Source of the DNA: Acidobacteriaceae bacterium
GTDB taxonomy: Bacteria; Acidobacteriota; Terriglobia; Terriglobales; Acidobacteriaceae
Reading direction: 5' to 3'
Length of the DNA: 5,848 nt
Assembly (NCBI GenBank): GCA_003167305.1
Contig: PMTP01000150.1
Span: 22,708 to 28,555, forward strand
Numbering within the stretch: the stretch's first letter is position 1; each line of letters opens with the position of its first letter. Shown here piece by piece: positions 4,979 through 5,848 of the stretch. A program made the position numbers and the translations under genes. Below the pieces are notes generated by a model that was not told the DNA's origin, ran no database searches, and saw only the letters and a list, made by a program, of their open reading frames with translations.

Positions 4979-5015
4979 AGAAGAGTCGGAAATTCTCTAA
5001 AGGCAGGTTTAAACC

Positions 5016-5848
5016 ATGGCAAAGATTATCGGCATCGATCTGGGAACAACCAACTCGTGCGTCGCGGTTCTCGAAGGCGGCGAACCCAAAGTCATTGCGA
5101 ATGAAGAGGGTGCGCGCACTACGCCCTCGGTTGTGGGCTTCTCCAAGAGCGGCGAGCGCCTCGTCGGCCAGGTGGCCAAGCGCCAGGCCATCACCAACCC
5201 GGAGAACACCATCTTCTCCATCAAGCGCTTCATGGGCCGCCGCTACAACGAAGTCAGCGACGAAATGAAGATGGTGCCCTTCAAGGTGATCGCACAGGGC
5301 GACCATGTGGGCGTGATGGCGCAGGGCAAGGAGTACACCCCGCCGGAGATTTCGGCGATGATCCTGCAAAAGCTGAAAAAGAGCGCCGAAGCCTATCTGG
5401 GCGAGACGGTTACCGAGGCGGTGATCACCGTTCCGGCCTACTTCAACGACGCGCAGCGCCAGGCGACCAAGGATGCGGGCAAGATCGCCGGGCTGGACGT
5501 GAAGCGCATCGTCAACGAGCCGACGGCGGCCGCGCTGGCCTATGGGCTGGACAAGAAAAAGGACGAGACGATTGCCGTGTACGACTTCGGCGGTGGCACC
5601 TTTGACATTTCGATTCTTGAAGTTGGCGAGGGAGTCATTGAGGTCAAGAGCACCAACGGCGACACCCACCTGGGCGGAGACAATCTGGACCAGCGCATCG
5701 TGGACTGGCTGATTGCCGAGTTCAAGCAGGAACAGGGGCTGGACCTCGGCTCAAAGGGCAACGAAATGGCCTTGCAGCGGCTCAAAGACGCCGCCGAAAA
5801 GGCCAAGATCGAGCTTTCAACGACCATCGAAACAGAAATAAATTTACC
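5016..5848 (+). CDS. dnaK: Chaperone DnaK (Hsp70), N-terminal 277 residues
   Basis: The ATG at 5016 has AAAGG/AGG ribosome-binding sequence at 4999-5007. The protein begins [18 protein letters not shown], the phosphate-1 loop of the Hsp70 ATPase domain (residues 6-18). Further landmarks are the [10 protein letters not shown] segment (31-40), the catalytic lysine in FSIKRFMG (K70, same number as in E. coli), [17 protein letters not shown] (139-155), the connect motif [11 protein letters not shown] (167-177) and phosphate-2 [13 protein letters not shown] (189-201). The usual full length is about 620-640 residues; the rest of the nucleotide-binding domain and all of the substrate-binding domain lie beyond the right edge. 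It is a cytoplasmic ATP-dependent folding chaperone that works with DnaJ and GrpE. Codon use is GC-rich and unlike the three-gene operon to its left. A long antisense frame within it is a shadow. Confidence 0.98.
   Translation, partial: MAKIIGIDLGTTNSCVAVLEGGEPKVIANEEGARTTPSVVGFSKSGERLVGQVAKRQAITNPENTIFSIKRFMGRRYNEVSDEMKMVPFKVIAQGDHVGVMAQGKEYTPPEISAMILQKLKKSAEAYLGETVTEAVITVPAYFNDAQRQATKDAGKIAGLDVKRIVNEPTAAALAYGLDKKKDETIAVYDFGGGTFDISILEVGEGVIEVKSTNGDTHLGGDNLDQRIVDWLIAEFKQEQGLDLGSKGNEMALQRLKDAAEKAKIELSTTIETEINL

Larger units (their letters stand above)
4689..5015. other. Divergent regulatory region between small secreted gene and dnaK
   Basis: The right part (about 4823-4980) is strongly AT-rich and holds the dnaK promoter and palindromes described separately. 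Other visible structure is an 8-base inverted pair AGCAATAT (4823-4830) / ATATTGCT (4883-4890), and a near-exact direct repeat GCCGGGAAAGTG (4811-4822) / GCCGGGATAGTG (4902-4913) spaced 91 bases apart. The left part (4700-4800) is GC-richer and is the untranslated leader of the minus-strand gene, or a short upstream reading frame. I found no convincing promoter for the minus-strand gene. Confidence 0.6.

Overview
The window looks like a piece of an acidobacterial chromosome (Terriglobia/Acidobacteriaceae type). I infer this from the style of the DHA2-type transporter N-terminus, the DnaK sequence, the palindrome-rich spacers and the GC-rich flanks. The assignment is from memory of such sequences and was not checked by a search.

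Layout: (1) bases 1-143 hold the first 47 codons of a multidrug MFS transporter on the minus strand, running off the left edge. (2) Bases 144-727 are a long spacer containing several palindromic, REP-like repeats, a short direct repeat and a terminator-like hairpin. (3) Bases 728-3960 form a compact plus-strand operon of three genes: a DUF262 (ParB/Srx-like fold) protein without an HNH nuclease domain, an SMC/OLD-like AAA ATPase with a DUF3696-type C-terminus, and a 319-residue protein of no firmly known family. Genes 1 and 2 overlap by ATGA. Gene 3 starts with GTG nine bases after gene 2 ends, and its Shine-Dalgarno overlaps the gene 2 stop. (4) Bases 3961-4358 are non-coding and carry a perfect 15-bp hairpin and an unusual degenerate array of five units with a 33-34 bp period. 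(5) Bases 4359-4688 encode a small secreted protein on the minus strand. (6) Bases 4689-5015 are a regulatory region. (7) Bases 5016 to the end hold the first 277 codons of dnaK.

The three-gene operon is the main point of interest. It is visibly less GC-rich than dnaK: hand-counted 60-base samples give about 42-43% in the operon and 57-67% in dnaK. It sits between housekeeping-type genes and is bracketed by repeats, which fits an acquired accessory cassette. DUF262 sensor or nucleotide-dependent nuclease folds next to a DUF3696-type ATPase are typical of anti-phage defence. The order DUF262 / DUF3696 ATPase / unknown third protein resembles what I recall of the three-gene Menshen system (NsnABC). 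If that is right, the third protein is a candidate effector or specificity subunit. The defence role is inference.

The dnaK upstream region carries a perfect TTGACA -35 box embedded in a HAIR-like site (CTTGA...ACTCAA, the HspR operator class), abutting a second, AT-rich palindrome. This suggests repressor control of the heat-shock operon, possibly with two inputs.
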